From Dipteris shenzhenensis (lineage: Eukaryota; Polypodiophyta; Polypodiopsida; Gleicheniales), in assembly GCA_047967505.1 (NCBI GenBank), contig CM106538.1: a DNA stretch of 64,000 bases, one strand, 5' to 3'. Positions within the stretch are counted from its first letter, which is position 1. Every line of letters begins with the position of its first letter. This document shows, one piece after another, positions 37,706 through 48,764 of the stretch. Position numbers and translations under genes: made by a program. The notes under the pieces were generated by a model. The model did no database searches, was not told where the DNA came from, and worked only from the letters and a program-made list of their open reading frames with translations.

Positions 37706-38029
37706 CATTTAGCTTGACTCAAATAAGTCTTCAAATTGTTATGTAGAACTCTTTTAGCTCTCTTTGGTTGTCTTATATTTCTTATAGTAGAAGTTTTTTG
37801 CTTTTTCTTTTGAATATTGTAATAACGAATGGACTTTTTACCTTCTTATTATTTGTAAAAATATTAAAGAGAACTCCATAATCTTTTTGATGGTTTTGTT
37901 GAATCTTAGTGTAGATAATGTGAGTTAAGGTAATTATAGTAACAATTGCTTATTGCTCTAGGTACTTTAAAAGCTCAAATTACTACATATAAAAATGTGA
38001 AACATGAGTGCTTCATTTCTTAAATGATA

Positions 38030-38469
38030 TAACTGAGACAAAATCACTTATTTTGCATTCTCCCTATATAGGGAAATAGAAGATTCTCAATATTGTTTAC
38101 TAGTTCATAACCAGGAAGTTTGCAAACTATGAAAAATGGGGCATTTCCTAGTTTGTCTTACAAAGAAAAAGAGGATTCTCTATATCATTTACTAGACTAT
38201 AACTAGGAAGTGTGCAAACTAGGGAAAATGGAACATTTCCTAGTTAGACTATGTAGGGAATTACTAATGAATTTCACTATCTAGGAAAATTTTCCTATAT
38301 GGTGAAATTCTCTAATGATTCCCTGCATTGACTTGCATAGGGAATTTTTTGATTTATTCCTTAGATAAGGTAGTTAGTGTTCCATTTTCTCTAGTTTGCA
38401 CTTTTACTAGTTATGTTCATTTCAAACTAGTAAATGATATAGAGAAAACTCTTTTTTTCCTATACAGAG
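38030..38469 (-). repeat. CACTA right subterminal repeats and terminal inverted repeat
   Basis: Motifs of the left end recur in both orientations: ccctatatagggaaa (about 38063), catttcctagtt (twice), aactaggaag and atagggaatt. The terminus cctatacagag at 38459-38469 is the degenerate partner of CACTATATAGG at 21760. A 42-bp near-perfect palindrome sits at 38269-38310. Confidence 0.75.
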
Positions 38470-38489
38470 AACGTCTCAAAGTTCCTGTG

Positions 38490-39720
38490 ACGATGACCAA
38501 ACTTAGATGTGTACTTGGACTTGTAGCAGTAGAGGATATGAAGCTTATGCAGATGGACGTCAAGATAGCTTTCTTGCATGGGGATTTGCATGAGGAAATT
38601 TACATGGTACAATCAGAAGGCTTTCAAGAAAAGGGAAAAGAGCATTTGCTTTACAAGCTCAAAAAGAGGCTCTATGGCCTTAAGCAAGCACCTAGAGAAT
38701 GGTATCAAAGTTTGATGCTTTCATTCGATCCTAGGGTTTCAGAAGAAGTGAGATTGATCACTGCCTCTACACTAAAAGGGCTAGGGATAATAGCCTGATA
38801 CTCTTGGCACTTTATGTGGATGATATGCTATTGGCTAGCAAGAAGATTTATGAGCTAGATGCATTGAAGGCCAAGTTGCATGAGGCCTTCAACATGAAGG
38901 ATTTAGGATCTGCACGTCATATTCTTGGTATGCGCACCATGAGTGATCAGAGTAGGAAACTCCTTTGGCTTTCACAGAAGGAGTATGTTACAAAAGTATT
39001 GCAGCGTTTCAATATGGAGGGGGGGAAGGTAGTAAGTACTCCATTGCCTTCATATGTGAAACTGAGTCATGTAGATAGTCCCAAATTAGATGAGGAGAGG
39101 GCCATGATGGCCAAGGTTCCTTATGCATTAGCAGTTGGGAGCCTTATGTATGTTATGATAGCTACTACTAAACTGGACATTGCATTTGCAGTGGGAGTTG
39201 TTAGCCGGTATATGGCTAATCCAAGAAAGAGGCATTGGGAGGCAACATGAAGGGTACCAAGGAGATGTGCATCTGCTTTGGCACATGAGAGATACGTGTA
39301 CTTGGGTACACAGATTTGGACTATGCAAGGCATGTGGATAGCACAAGATCCACTTTTGGTTATGTGTTCACCTTTGCAGGCGGTGCACTATCGTGGATGT
39401 CTCGCACACAGAAGTATGTTGCCTTGTCTACCACAGAGGCCGAGTATGTTACAGCCACAGAGGGTTGCAAGGAGGCTATATGGCTTGATCGGCTAGTGGG
39501 AGATTTTGGAATTCATACAAGTGTTCCGATATTGCATAGTGATTCCATGAGTGCTATTCAACTAGCACGGAAACCGCTCTTTCATGCAAAGACCAAACAC
39601 ATTGAGGTTAGGTACCATTTTATCAGGGAGGTACTTGAGGATAAGCGCATAGAGCATATCAAGGTTCATACGAATGATAACCCCATAGATATGCTGACAA
39701 AGAGTCTAACTAGTCAGTGA
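38490..39720 (+). pseudogene. Copia C reverse transcriptase-RNase H fragment, second copy
   Basis: 38490-38798 and 38804-39250 hold MDVKIAFLHGDLHEEIYM, LYGLKQAPREWY, the YVDDMLLAS motif and GSARHILGMR. 39316-39720 is RNase H with ALSTTEAEYVTATEG and the C-terminus MLTKSLTSQ. A deletion near 39245 shifts the frame. The likely 3' LTR follows at 39810-40012. The frame extending upstream of 38490 is CACTA sequence fused by chance to pol. Confidence 0.88.
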
Positions 39721-39809
39721 TTTGAGTATTGTCGTGTATTGATGGGCATTGGATAGTATGTCCATTGGTTGTTCTCCCTTAAAGGCACATTGGCCTTTAA
39801 GTGGGAGGT

Positions 39810-40012
39810 TGTGGGGGTTAAAGGCTAGGGTACCTTAGCCCCAGTTATGTACAATACTCAAATACATATATATATATGGATGACATAGAAGATTAGGGTG
39901 TTCTGCACCCACCAAAACTTGTGTGGCTCTCTCTTCTAGCTCTCCTTCTCTCTCACCCTCTTCCATTTCGCTTTTGTTGAGAGCTCTCTCATCCTTCAGA
40001 TTCCATCTAGCA
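39810..40012 (+). repeat. Likely Copia C 3' LTR, second copy
   Basis: Starts TGTGGGGGTTAAAG after the polypurine tract agtgggaggt and ends near atctagca, as in 16574-16776. The first bases tgtggggg here are closer to the Copia B LTR start (tgttgggg) than the tgtgcggg of copy 1. Confidence 0.6.
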
Positions 40013-40461
40013 TTAAGGGTTCTAAAAAAATAATCCATATCAGTAGTTGGGGTTGCAATAGGAAGGATAGAAGAGCCTCCTACCAACCTAAATTCTTTAT
40101 GTAAGATTAGCACAGAACCACCCTTCCATTTGACATCTCCCTGCCATAGTTCCAACCTACCCAAAATAAGGCCCTGGCTTTGATTGGATAAGTAAAATTA
40201 CCTTTTGATCTCATGCCATGTCTTCCATCTGAAAAGGTCTCTGCACCACAGCTATCCCCAAGATTGCATTCCTTTCTTAAACAGGGTGGTTGCCAAAGTA
40301 AATTGCTCATCAATTAGTTGAAAGTTCCTGAAACTTGTTGAAGCTTAAATTGAATCGATGGCCATAAAAGCACCTTTGCCAGAGGAGTTCTTGTTGGCTG
40401 TTGGTGTCACAACAATATCCTTACCCTTTCCAATGTTTATGTTGATGTTTTGATCATCCTG

Positions 40462-41127
40462 TTAAGTATTTAGTGGTGTTGCAGGAGGCTTGGGAGTCCA
40501 TCTCTCTGCAGGGGCAGCTTGTTTAACAATAGAGGGCTCAACCTCCTTGGTCTTGCCCCTCTTTAGAGGATAATTTTTAACAACATGTGTGGAGAGACCA
40601 CACAAAACGCAGGAATTGGGAAGTTTTTTATATATCAAGGGTTGCTCCCTAAAAGTGCTACCATTTCTATTCAGAATAATGAGAGTCTTAGGCATCTCCT
40701 CTGCTATATCCATCTTGATACAAATTTGGGGATTACCCTTGGGATTGATGAAATTTTCTTGCTCCACACCCAGTACTTCACCCAACCCACAACATAAGAA
40801 GGGTAACTGGTTACATAGATAAAGAGGTAAATCAGGTAGTTCTACCCATACACGAATTCTAGAAGATCTAGGGGCATATGGAAAAAAGTCCTTGGACCAC
40901 CACTCTAAGTATAAAGGTTGATTTCGAATGGTCCATAAGCCATGTTGCATTGCTCTTGCAGCCATTTCATGCTTCTCAAATAAAAAGACCAAAAAGCATT
41001 TTTTCAAAAACCTCACATTCAATACATTCATGCCCTTCCTAACCCAGTTGGTTCTAATCCAAGTTTCTATGAAAGCCATTGGAGGTCTGATAGTAGAGAG
41101 AAAACCTACCAGTGCATGGGTGCACAA
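40462..41127 (-). pseudogene. L1-type ORF1 (DUF4283 and zinc knuckle), copy 2
   Basis: 221 codons, same boundaries as 17226-17891 with about five amino-acid changes (for example PLKRGKT for PLNRGKT and GVEQENF for GMEQENF). The knuckle again lacks its last cysteine (CVLCGLSTHVVKNY), so that loss predates the duplication. No ORF2 is nearby. Confidence 0.75.
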
Positions 41128-41677
41128 CTAAAGGACTGAGTCATGCAACAGGGTATCATCTAGAAAAGCCATAATCGACTTACTAGGCTAGCAACTTCAC
41201 TCTCTCCATTAGATTATTGTGTTCCTCTAGCATTTTGTTTTGCAGCAGCTCCTATTTCAACGTTTTCCTGGGGCGTCTAGTCTTTAGCTTTCTTCTGGTT
41301 GGTCGCTAGAAGCCTCGGTTCAATCAAAGATGACTCAAAACCTTCGAAAAATGATCTTCTTTCTCTTCACGTTTGTCTCTGGGTGTATCTCTGCTTGGTG
41401 AGATAAGTCCGGCTCTACTTTGATCGACGACGACTCCACCATTTTCATCTTTGTGATTCCGAAGCAAGTCACTGGCTACTCTAGTTTTTGCTGATGTTGT
41501 CTCCTCTTTCTACTGATTCATGCAAGGTATGTGTGTTGTTGTCGCGGTAGTTGCAAGACCTCCGTTTTCACTAAGGCTTCGAAAATCATTTCTGAACTGG
41601 TGAGCAACAATGGTTGTGGCTTGGTATACACTTCCCGAGGCTAAGGGCCCATCTACAGTACGCATTCCTGGGGGGGG

Positions 41678-41985
41678 CTAAGGAATCCCCCCCATGGCTT
41701 TTGAGGTGCATGGGTACAGGAGGGTCGAACCACCTCTGCCTCCTCTGCCTCCTTGGGTGCTAGCAAATGATCCATTTTGTAGAAGAGCAGGAAAGTGCAA
41801 ATTCGTCGGATTTCGGGTTAGTGAAGGGAAGAGACACTTGTCTAGAGTCTCAAACTCATCGAAAGAATGCAGAGGTGAAAGATTCATCTTTGCTCGAGCA
41901 TCACTAGGACCCCCTATCATAGTCAGGAGCTCACTCGAAGCATGCAAACGAAAAGGAGTGGAGTCAGAATGTGGGGATGATGGGA
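41678..41985 (-). pseudogene. Possible N-terminal part of the L1 ORF1 remnant, copy 2
   Basis: Counterpart of 18443-18745, with GGRGGRGG in place of GGRGGGGG. No domain recognised. Confidence 0.35.
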
Positions 41986-43740
41986 ATTGGCAACAAAAGC
42001 ACTCTAAATAATTTTAAGGCACCATTATCAAGACATAGCCCTTAAGGCATTCTTTATGGCTAAGGTGTGGCAACAAAAGTGATATGCACACTCTAAATAA
42101 GTTGGAGGCACCATTATCAAGACACATTTTGATCAAAATGTAAAAAACTAGGGAAGATAGAAAGAGGTCAAGTTGAACAATTCCCAAAAAATGTCCGCTA
42201 CATGGGAATTAAATTGTTTAGGAAACAATTCTTAGCAATTTTTAAAAACACCCCACAATCCCCTACATGGAAATTTGTTCATTAAGGAAGTAATTCTTGA
42301 TAGTTAGAAAAATCTCACACCCCCCTACATTTGGAGCCTAAAGTAAGGGCCTTTATAGACTGTGTAGGTGCTTGCCTAGTCACTCTAATTAACAAATGAA
42401 AACTCATAAATGAAATGGTGGGCACTGCTTGACCGATTGCAACGACTCAAGCCAATATTGTTGTCAAATCAAGCCCTCCATTTGCCCTAAGAGCCTTTCA
42501 TTTGAGAGAGGTGCCTCCTCGTCGACATAAACCGCCCAAGATTTCCAAAACAAGGTGGGGATCCCACTAAGGCCCTGCCTTTCGGGATGTCATTATAAGT
42601 CTAAATGTAGCGATGCTCCAAAAATATTTCTATTAACTTGTAAAAGGGAAATGATAGGTGTAAATTGGAAGGAAAGGAAAAGAGAAAAAGCAAGTGAAGG
42701 TGAAGGAATATGGGGAAAGGTCGATGAGTGAAAGAGAGCAGAAAAAAGAGGTGAAGGAGGTGTGTGGTGGATGGACCACTAAATAAAAGTGTGGGAGATT
42801 ATAGACAGAAATGTAGAAGTCTATTGAGCTAGAAAAAGCTGCATAAGATGCCGGAGAGCAATAGAGCCAGAAGGTTTCTTGATGGCAATCACCTTGTTAC
42901 CAAGTTTTACTTTCGTATAAAGCAAGGCTATAGTAGCTATGGTTTGCCACCTTGTTTTGAACTTAGTTCATTTGGTCAATTTGACCATGCAAATTGTGGT
43001 TAGTATGAGCTTTAAGTGTGCATTAGCAGTAGTTGAAGAGCTTCTAATGTGTTTAGGGTTTAAGGTTTTTGTTTGCTTGTGGAGGTCCTAAACGTTCTTG
43101 TCTTTTGTTGTAGAAATCCTAAATGGTTTTGTCTTTTGTTGGGTATTTCTCTCTAAAGATAGAGGCTCTCTTTATCAGTTGTATGACACCACCTTTATAT
43201 TACTCGTGCCTCCGATCTTTATTGCTTCTTTGAACTTATTTCCTTTCTTCTCATCTATCATAATACTCCTCACTTGTTTCTTTACCTCAAACTTGCTCAC
43301 CATCCCACTTAAATTTGGCTGTAATGCTTTGCCTATCTTCCATCTTGTTCGATGCATTAGCAAATTTCACATCTAGACTTAATGATAAGTACACGTTTCT
43401 CCATCCTCTGCTAGAAACCGTAAGGTAGGATAGAAGAGCTACTGTCACTCACAACCACTCCTAAACAATTTAATTCCCATGCTAGAAACCATAAGGTAGG
43501 ATAGAAGAGCTACTGTCACTCAAACTTGCTCACCATCCCACTTAATTTTGGCTGTAATGCTTTGCCTATCTTCCATTCTTGTTCGATGCATTAGCAAATT
43601 TCGCATCTAGACTTAATGATAAGTACACGTTTCTCCATCCTCTGCTAGAAACTGTAAGGTAGGATAGAAAGCTACTGTCACTCACAACCACTGAGAGGAA
43701 AGAGAGTCTAGTCTTTTCAAGACCGAATGCAACTCGGCAA
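41986..43740. other. Duplicated spacer with 233-bp tandem repeat
   Basis: Second copy of the spacer at 18890-20650, including the tandem repeat (tcaaacttgctcacc at about 43288 and 43521). No gene recognised. Confidence 0.6.
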
Positions 43741-43742
43741 TC

Positions 43743-44260
43743 GCTTCTATGTTAGGACCATGATGCTTCCAAAAGCTACATATATAATGGATGAAGGCAG
43801 ATGCTTATCTAGCCAATTCAAGTAATTGTAGTCTTTTTGCCACAAGTATTTCAAGTAATTGTAGTCCTTTTGCCACAAGGGAGTTCCAATCTTGGCTTTG
43901 AGGGAGCTAGTGAAGAAATCAAAAGGGAGAAAATGTCGTTTATCTCTTAATCTGTATGCCATTGAGTAGGACCGCTTGGGACTCATTACGGTGTGTTTGA
44001 CGAAGCTGTGTTCATGGACTCGTTAAGGTGTGTATCATGAAGTTGTCTGTGCACTACGTCAAGAAACCAACTCTGGAGACCCCATACTTGTTGGCGAAGT
44101 CCTAAGTATAGAGCACGAACATGTCTGAGACAACAAGGGTGACAGGCGTGGGCCCTTTCATGAGATCTCCACTGGCTATGATGGCTTCTCGAATTAAGCC
44201 ATATAACCAATCACAACACTGCATAGAACGCATCACAATACAAGTTACATATGACTTCAA
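43743..44260 (-). pseudogene. UDP-glycosyltransferase (GT1) gene fragment
   Basis: Read on the minus strand, about 44190-44050 encodes GLIREAIIASGD, PVTLVVSDMFVLYT, a stop, then DFANKYGVSRVGFLT. This is the central N-terminal-domain pattern of plant family-1 glycosyltransferases (CVVSD.F..W..DVA...G.PR..F). About 43900-43742 encodes LNWLDKHLPSSIIYVAFGSI, the linker and start of the UDP-sugar-binding domain (CL.WLD..P..SV.YV.FGS). Between them about 0.1-0.2 kb of the usual length is missing or decayed. A 30-bp tandem duplication repeats YLWQKDYNYL. The PSPG motif is not reached. It lies in copy 2 only. Confidence 0.72.
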
Positions 44261-44376
44261 GAAAATCAAAGGCTACGGTGGTATAACCGCATGTAGTGTC
44301 ATCAAAAGATGACTTACAAAGAGGAGCTCATGCAAATCTATGAAACAAACTTCGGATTTTGTGAGAGCACTTCAAA

Positions 44377-44378
<2 letters not shown>

Positions 44379-44445
<67 letters not shown>

Positions 44446-44462
44446 AGGGAGGGAGGGAGGGG
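44379..44462. repeat. (GA)n microsatellite ending in a GGGA run
   Basis: A pure GA run of about 60 bases is followed by six G-runs of three or more spaced by single A (44439-44462), matching the four-G-run pattern of a G-quadruplex. It is part of the block absent from copy 1. Confidence 0.95.
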
Positions 44463-44750
44463 AATTAAGCTGCAAGGGTATGAAATGGGAGGACAATAGG
44501 TATGCTCGTCCTTCCAACGTAGACAAGCAAAACGGAAGCAAAGAGCTAGAATGGAGAGAAGAGGTGCAAGGATAGAAACAAAGAGTAGGAAGCATGGGTG
44601 TGAAAGTAAATAAAGACAATTGGCTCCTAATCGCTCCTATGCACTAATCTATTAATTAATCTGCATCCCCCTTTCGCTGATTAACTTATTAACCTATTCT
44701 ATTTCGCCAATTAATGTATTAATGGACACCCCCCTTGCACGACCATCCTG

Positions 44751-44995
44751 CTATTCCCTCCTCCGCGGCCTTGCTTTCTCTTCCAACTGCTCCCTCCTCC
44801 GTTTCCTGCTTCCTCCTCCCGCTTCCTCCTTCCTCCTCCCCACCTCTCCTTCTTCCACCACACTCCTTCCTCCTCCTCCTCCCTCCTTCTCCCCACTCCT
44901 CCTCCTCCTCTCCCTCCTCCTTCCTTCTTCCCACTCTCTGCTCCTTCCCACTCCTCTCTTCCCCCTCCTCCGCTTCTTCCTCCTTGTATTGGGAG
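44751..44995 (+). repeat. Pyrimidine-rich tract upstream of TadA, copy 2
   Basis: Same ctcctcc/cttcc tract as 20925-21170, about 0.4 kb upstream of the TadA start codon. Frames across it are compositional. Tracts of this kind occur in plant promoters and 5' leaders, so a regulatory role is possible but unproven. Confidence 0.8.
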
Positions 44996-45405
44996 GGCTT
45001 CACAGCCCCCCTGTTGTACTCTACTACCCCCCATTCCTCTTATAAGGTGCGACAGGAAGTTTTGAGATTCAAACCGACACCCCAATAAATTAATTGGCCC
45101 CCAAATGCCTTAGGTTAATTACCATCGTGGCCCCCCAACACACATAAATTAATTAATACCCCCTTCTACTTAGGGGGGGCCTATTTGGTTAATTAGCACT
45201 AACCCACTCAATCTAATGATTGAAGCAAGACCTAAACATTTCTAACACGATTAAATCTAACCACCCTACTAACCCTCTAGAAACCTCGAGGATTCCACTA
45301 ACCCACTCAAACTGACCCATTTTCCCAACCCAAGCCCGAAAACCCAAAAAAATTTGGTACTCATGAAGAGTGTGAGCCACACTCTGCTGTAATGGTGGTG
45401 ATGAT

Positions 45406-46144
45406 ATGGCCGCATCGCAATTCTTTCCGTCCCCGTCCCCCTCGCCCTCACCAAGCTTGAAAGGCTTTCGTCTCCTCACACATAAGTGTCTGCTCAGAAA
45501 GCTGGCTCTCAAAACAAAAAATGAATTGGACCTGCAAGATGTGGCACCTTTGCGAGCTTTGAGTCCACGCCAGTCTATGTGTGGCCTATTCTCTGCGGGA
45601 GTTGCCCTGAGTGAAGTCGCATCGATTGCATTCAGAGAGCCGACTGGCGACTTGCTTCAGTGGAGAAACCTTTCGGAATCGCAGCTTTTTCCTGCAGAAC
45701 ACTCCTTGAAAGCGGGACGATCTGATCAACTAAAGGAAAAGAAGTCAACACAATATATAGATACTGAGGTTGACGAAACACGTAGTACTGACTACACGCA
45801 AATTGAAACATTTAAGAACAACGGAAGAACTAGCGAATTTGATAAAAAATTAGAGGATGAAAGGTTCATGAGGGAGGCGCTGCGAGAAGCAAAGAAGGCA
45901 GCCGTCATGGGAGAAGTCCCTGTTGGCGCTGTTATGGTTTGTAAGGGAAGAATTGTCGCCCGGGCACATAATTGGTGAGTGGCTTGCTTGTATTGATTTA
46001 TTTTCACGTCACATGTTATTGGAATTTATATACAGCGCTTTTTCTTGGGTTTTCAGTGTGGAGACCGAAGGCGATCCCACAGCACATGCAGAGATGCTTT
46101 GTATTCGCAGCGCTGCAAAAAAACTCGGTGATTGGCGCCTGTTG
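45406..46144 (+). CDS. TADA: tRNA-specific adenosine deaminase (TadA type), first two exons; 3' part not in window
   Basis: Deaminates adenosine 34 to inosine in tRNA-Arg(ACG); the plant plastid enzyme of this type has a long N-terminal extension. Exon 1 (45406-45974) starts MAASQFFPSPSPSPSPSLKG, a Ser-rich, acid-poor, transit-peptide-like leader, then a divergent linker. The deaminase fold begins at about residue 150 (RFMREALREAKKAA, GEVPVGAVMV). An 82-bp intron (45975-46056) precedes exon 2 (46057-46144), which joins at phase 2 and carries DPTAHAEM with the zinc-ligand His and catalytic Glu, then KKLGDWRLL. A donor (gtaagt) follows at phase 0. The exon with the second zinc site (PCxxC) was not found up to 64000, so it lies beyond a very large intron or is lost. 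The N-terminal extension is far shorter than the long one I recall for Arabidopsis TADA. Confidence 0.85.
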
Positions 46145-48240
46145 GTAAGTGATTGCGACAAGTAGCTGCCACCTTCGTTTGGATAAGTTTTGGGGTTTGC
46201 CCCCTCCTTTTTTTCTTTTGATTTTCCGGAGAAAGAAAACTTCTATTAATGCTTGAAAAACACCATACAAAGTAGCTTCCGAAAGGAGCTGAGGATGGTA
46301 AGTACAATGAGGAAGAAGCGGGTTGTCAGCGAGAAAAACCAGCCTGTTTCCTGAGATCTCAGCTCACTGCCTAGAGAATCTCTGAAACAGGGTTAACAAC
46401 CACAACCAGGGTGGTGGTCTATACACCAGCGAATACACCCCTCGCGGCGGAAAGGGTGTAAAAGACCCCTGTAGGCCAAGCCTTATAGAAACGCTCTCTC
46501 CTTTCAGCGGTCACTCAATCCTGAAGTACCGTGCTCCTAGGTGGCACACATGATGACTTGCTAGATGGCCACTAGGTACCCGTCAGGACCTGCTAGCCTC
46601 CCATCACCTGATTACACTGAGCGACCTAGATGTTCCAAGTAGTGATCCTGGACACGGTCTCCCAAACACTATTCTAGCGGGAAGACAACTAAAATCTCTA
46701 TTCGAGGGACCTGTTAGCTGTGAATCCCTATACGATGGCGAAATTGGATCAATCGAGAAGGCATGCCCCTCCTCCATGAGCCATGCCACCATCCCCCATG
46801 TGAAGTCCCTCTGCATTTGTTGAGTGCAAGCCAAAATCATGAGGGCAGCTAGCCAAATCCTCTGTGCTACCGGACAGCCCTAGAGGGAGTGGGGGATCAT
46901 CTCCCAAACTCCCTTTGCCCAAGGAAAACATCTCCAACCAGGGGCCAATGGGCAGTCCATGGTGAGCAGCTAGAAGAAGTAAGAGATCTTCCATGGTCTT
47001 AGGCTAGTCCAGAGACGAGGCCAAAAGCGGGAGATGACCTCGCGAGGGACGACCTGTTCAACTGAGTGCTGCTCTCTCGAGGGGGTCCAAGCTGCTGCCT
47101 CCAATTGAAGGTGACGAGATCTTCCGTGGTCTTAGGCTAGTTCAAATACGAGGCCATAAGTGGGAGATGACCTCGCAAGGGACCTTCCACTCAACCCAAT
47201 GCCGCTCTCTCAAGGGGGTCCAAGCTGCTGCTTCGAACTGAAGGTGGCGCCTGATGCGAGTCGTATATGAGAAAAAAGAGACGACCTTTATCCGACTCGA
47301 GCTGGCCAGAACAATTCCCATGGGTCCCACTGAATGTCGTGGAGAGGAAGGCCCACACAAAGCCAAAGGCGCCAAATTGCTTCCTCTAGGACCGATAAGA
47401 CTGTGGCTGGATCAATGTGCCAACTCTTGCCCATGCAGCCCACTATCCTGACCCGCTGCCACTCCAAACCGTCCAAGGCTGCCTCATCCTCGCCACCTCT
47501 CTGTGTCTCAGCCTGCAAGAAGCCTCTTGGTCCCACCCTGTAGAATCTGTGGCGGAAGGACCCAAGAGACTTCTGAAAGAAATGGATCTTGAGAGACACC
47601 TCTGTCCGTGAGAACTGCCCTGACCAGCAGTGTGGTGTCCAAGGACTGTATAACCTCCACTGGGCTTAAATTGCAAGAATGTTTGATTTTCCAAGAATGG
47701 CAGATTTGAAAAGCTAATATTCCAATAAGGTAAATAATTCAGCGTTTTTCTACCTCATTGGAGTCTAAGATTATGGTCACCTTGTGATGGCAGTCAGACT
47801 ACCATAAGTCATTTTTTAATGACTTGCACAAAAGAGCAGCCACTTTGGCTTATGTGTAGCATGAGTATTCCGCCTTTGCTTTTCATTCAGGCTTAATGAG
47901 GAATGTACACGGACCAACTGCATTCACACAGATAGTTGGATCTTCTCAGAGGCATTGAAACTAGGTCCTAGGAATTGGAATCGAACCTTCTGTGCTGAAT
48001 CTTTTCTTTCAAGAAGACAATTTTGTTGTTAACTCTATGTTTGCAGCCGTTTCGTATGACCAAATTAATTGCTGCTCTGGCCATTTGCAAATGGAATCTT
48101 TTGTGCTGAATCTTTCTTTGAAGAAGACTGTCATTTTTGCTGCTCTGGTCATCTGCCTGGTGCATGTGGCTTGTAATGTATAACATGCCAGGAGAGAGAG
48201 AAATGAATTGATGGAAGGGGTTTTGTGACCATTGGCACAA
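46145..48240. other. Downstream of TadA exon 2: no gene recognised, several short repeats
   Basis: If TadA continues to the right this is intron 2. A tandem repeat of period 133 bp lies at 46983-47248 (gagatcttcc...gtccaagctgctgc twice). A second repeat lies at about 47983-48140 (tgtgctgaatcttt twice, then gaagaagac). Minus-strand frames at 46600-47700 contain no motif I can name. No PCxxC deaminase exon was seen. Confidence 0.45.
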
Positions 48241-48279
48241 CACCAAGGCTTTTACTCTTCTATGTGATTGAGCAGAAGA

Positions 48280-48480
48280 AGGCGGTTCCTTCTGTATATG
48301 TGTTGATCACAGAGACTTGAACAACGTCACAATAGAAGAATGCTCAGCATTCCCAAAATCGATGGCAGTTTGATTAGCTTAAGACAGCGACCAGTGTTTG
48401 TTGGATTGACTTGAAAGGTGGGTAACATCAAGCTGGAGTGGTCCACCAACACATACGTCTACAATGCATGTGTCCTGAGA
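48280..48480 (+). pseudogene. Short Gypsy reverse-transcriptase fragment
   Basis: In plus frames, pieces resemble the Gypsy RT start: CVDHRDLNNVTIEECSAFPK (compare CVDYRALN..TI...P.P), then a frame change to IPKIDGSLI and later a stretch reading GLT, stop, KVGNIKLEW in place of DLKSGYHQI. The fragment is about 200 bp, broken by stops, and opposite in orientation to the large Gypsy element to its right. Confidence 0.5.
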
Positions 48481-48764
48481 CAAATAACACACACACGCTC
48501 ACTAGCTAGCAGAAGCGTGGCTAACTTTGAGAAACATAGGAATAACACAATGTCCTAGCACTAACTTTATCACATATGCTTGCCATGTACAAATAGAAAA
48601 GGACATGTATGGCAAAACCGGCATTGCTTATATGATTCTCAGAGCATTACAAACATTATCTCATACACACTACAAACATTATCTCATCGTGGTTAGTACA
48701 CTGATCATAGAAGTCCCAAGGTAGATATAGTGTTAGCACGGAGTACCTCGGGTGAACATATATG

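Larger units (their letters stand above)
21760..38469 (+). mobile_element. CACTA (En/Spm, CMC superfamily) DNA transposon, about 16.7 kb
   Basis: The left end is CACTATATAGGGAAAA (21760-21775). The reverse complement of the right end (38454-38469) is CTCTGTATAGGAAAAA, matching 13 of 16 positions. Both ends are followed inward by repeated CTAGGAAA/ATAGGAAA motifs, typical CACTA subterminal repeats. The interior encodes a Tnp2-type transposase and a second multi-exon gene on the plus strand. Left flank gtt and right flank aac are not a 3-bp target duplication. The right terminus is mutated (CTCTG for CACTA) and the transposase has a frameshift, so the element is probably immobile. Other insertions inside the 22.2-27.2 kb part cannot be excluded. 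Confidence 0.75.
38486..45555 (+). repeat. Segmental direct duplication, copy 2
   Basis: Starts abruptly inside Copia reverse transcriptase, 16 bases after the CACTA right terminus, and reproduces 15245-21738 to codon 50 of TadA. It is longer than copy 1 mainly because of a 0.73-kb block at about 43743-44476. It keeps the 12-bp RT segment missing in copy 1 (FLHGDLHEEIY) but lacks about 24 bp near 39245 and about 140 bp near 41985. Confidence 0.95.

Noticed and set aside
38328-38490. Extra N-terminus of the Copia fragment frame, possible new fusion protein
   Set aside because: It is CACTA terminal sequence joined by chance to pol at the duplication breakpoint.
15245-45555. False duplication by assembling both haplotypes in tandem
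   Set aside because: Not excluded, but both breakpoints lie within about 20 bases of the two ends of one CACTA element, which is hard to get from an arbitrary assembly join.
46600-47700. Possible LINE or host gene on the minus strand
   Set aside because: Frames are short, overlap in several phases and contain no motif I can name; the 133-bp tandem repeat accounts for part of them.
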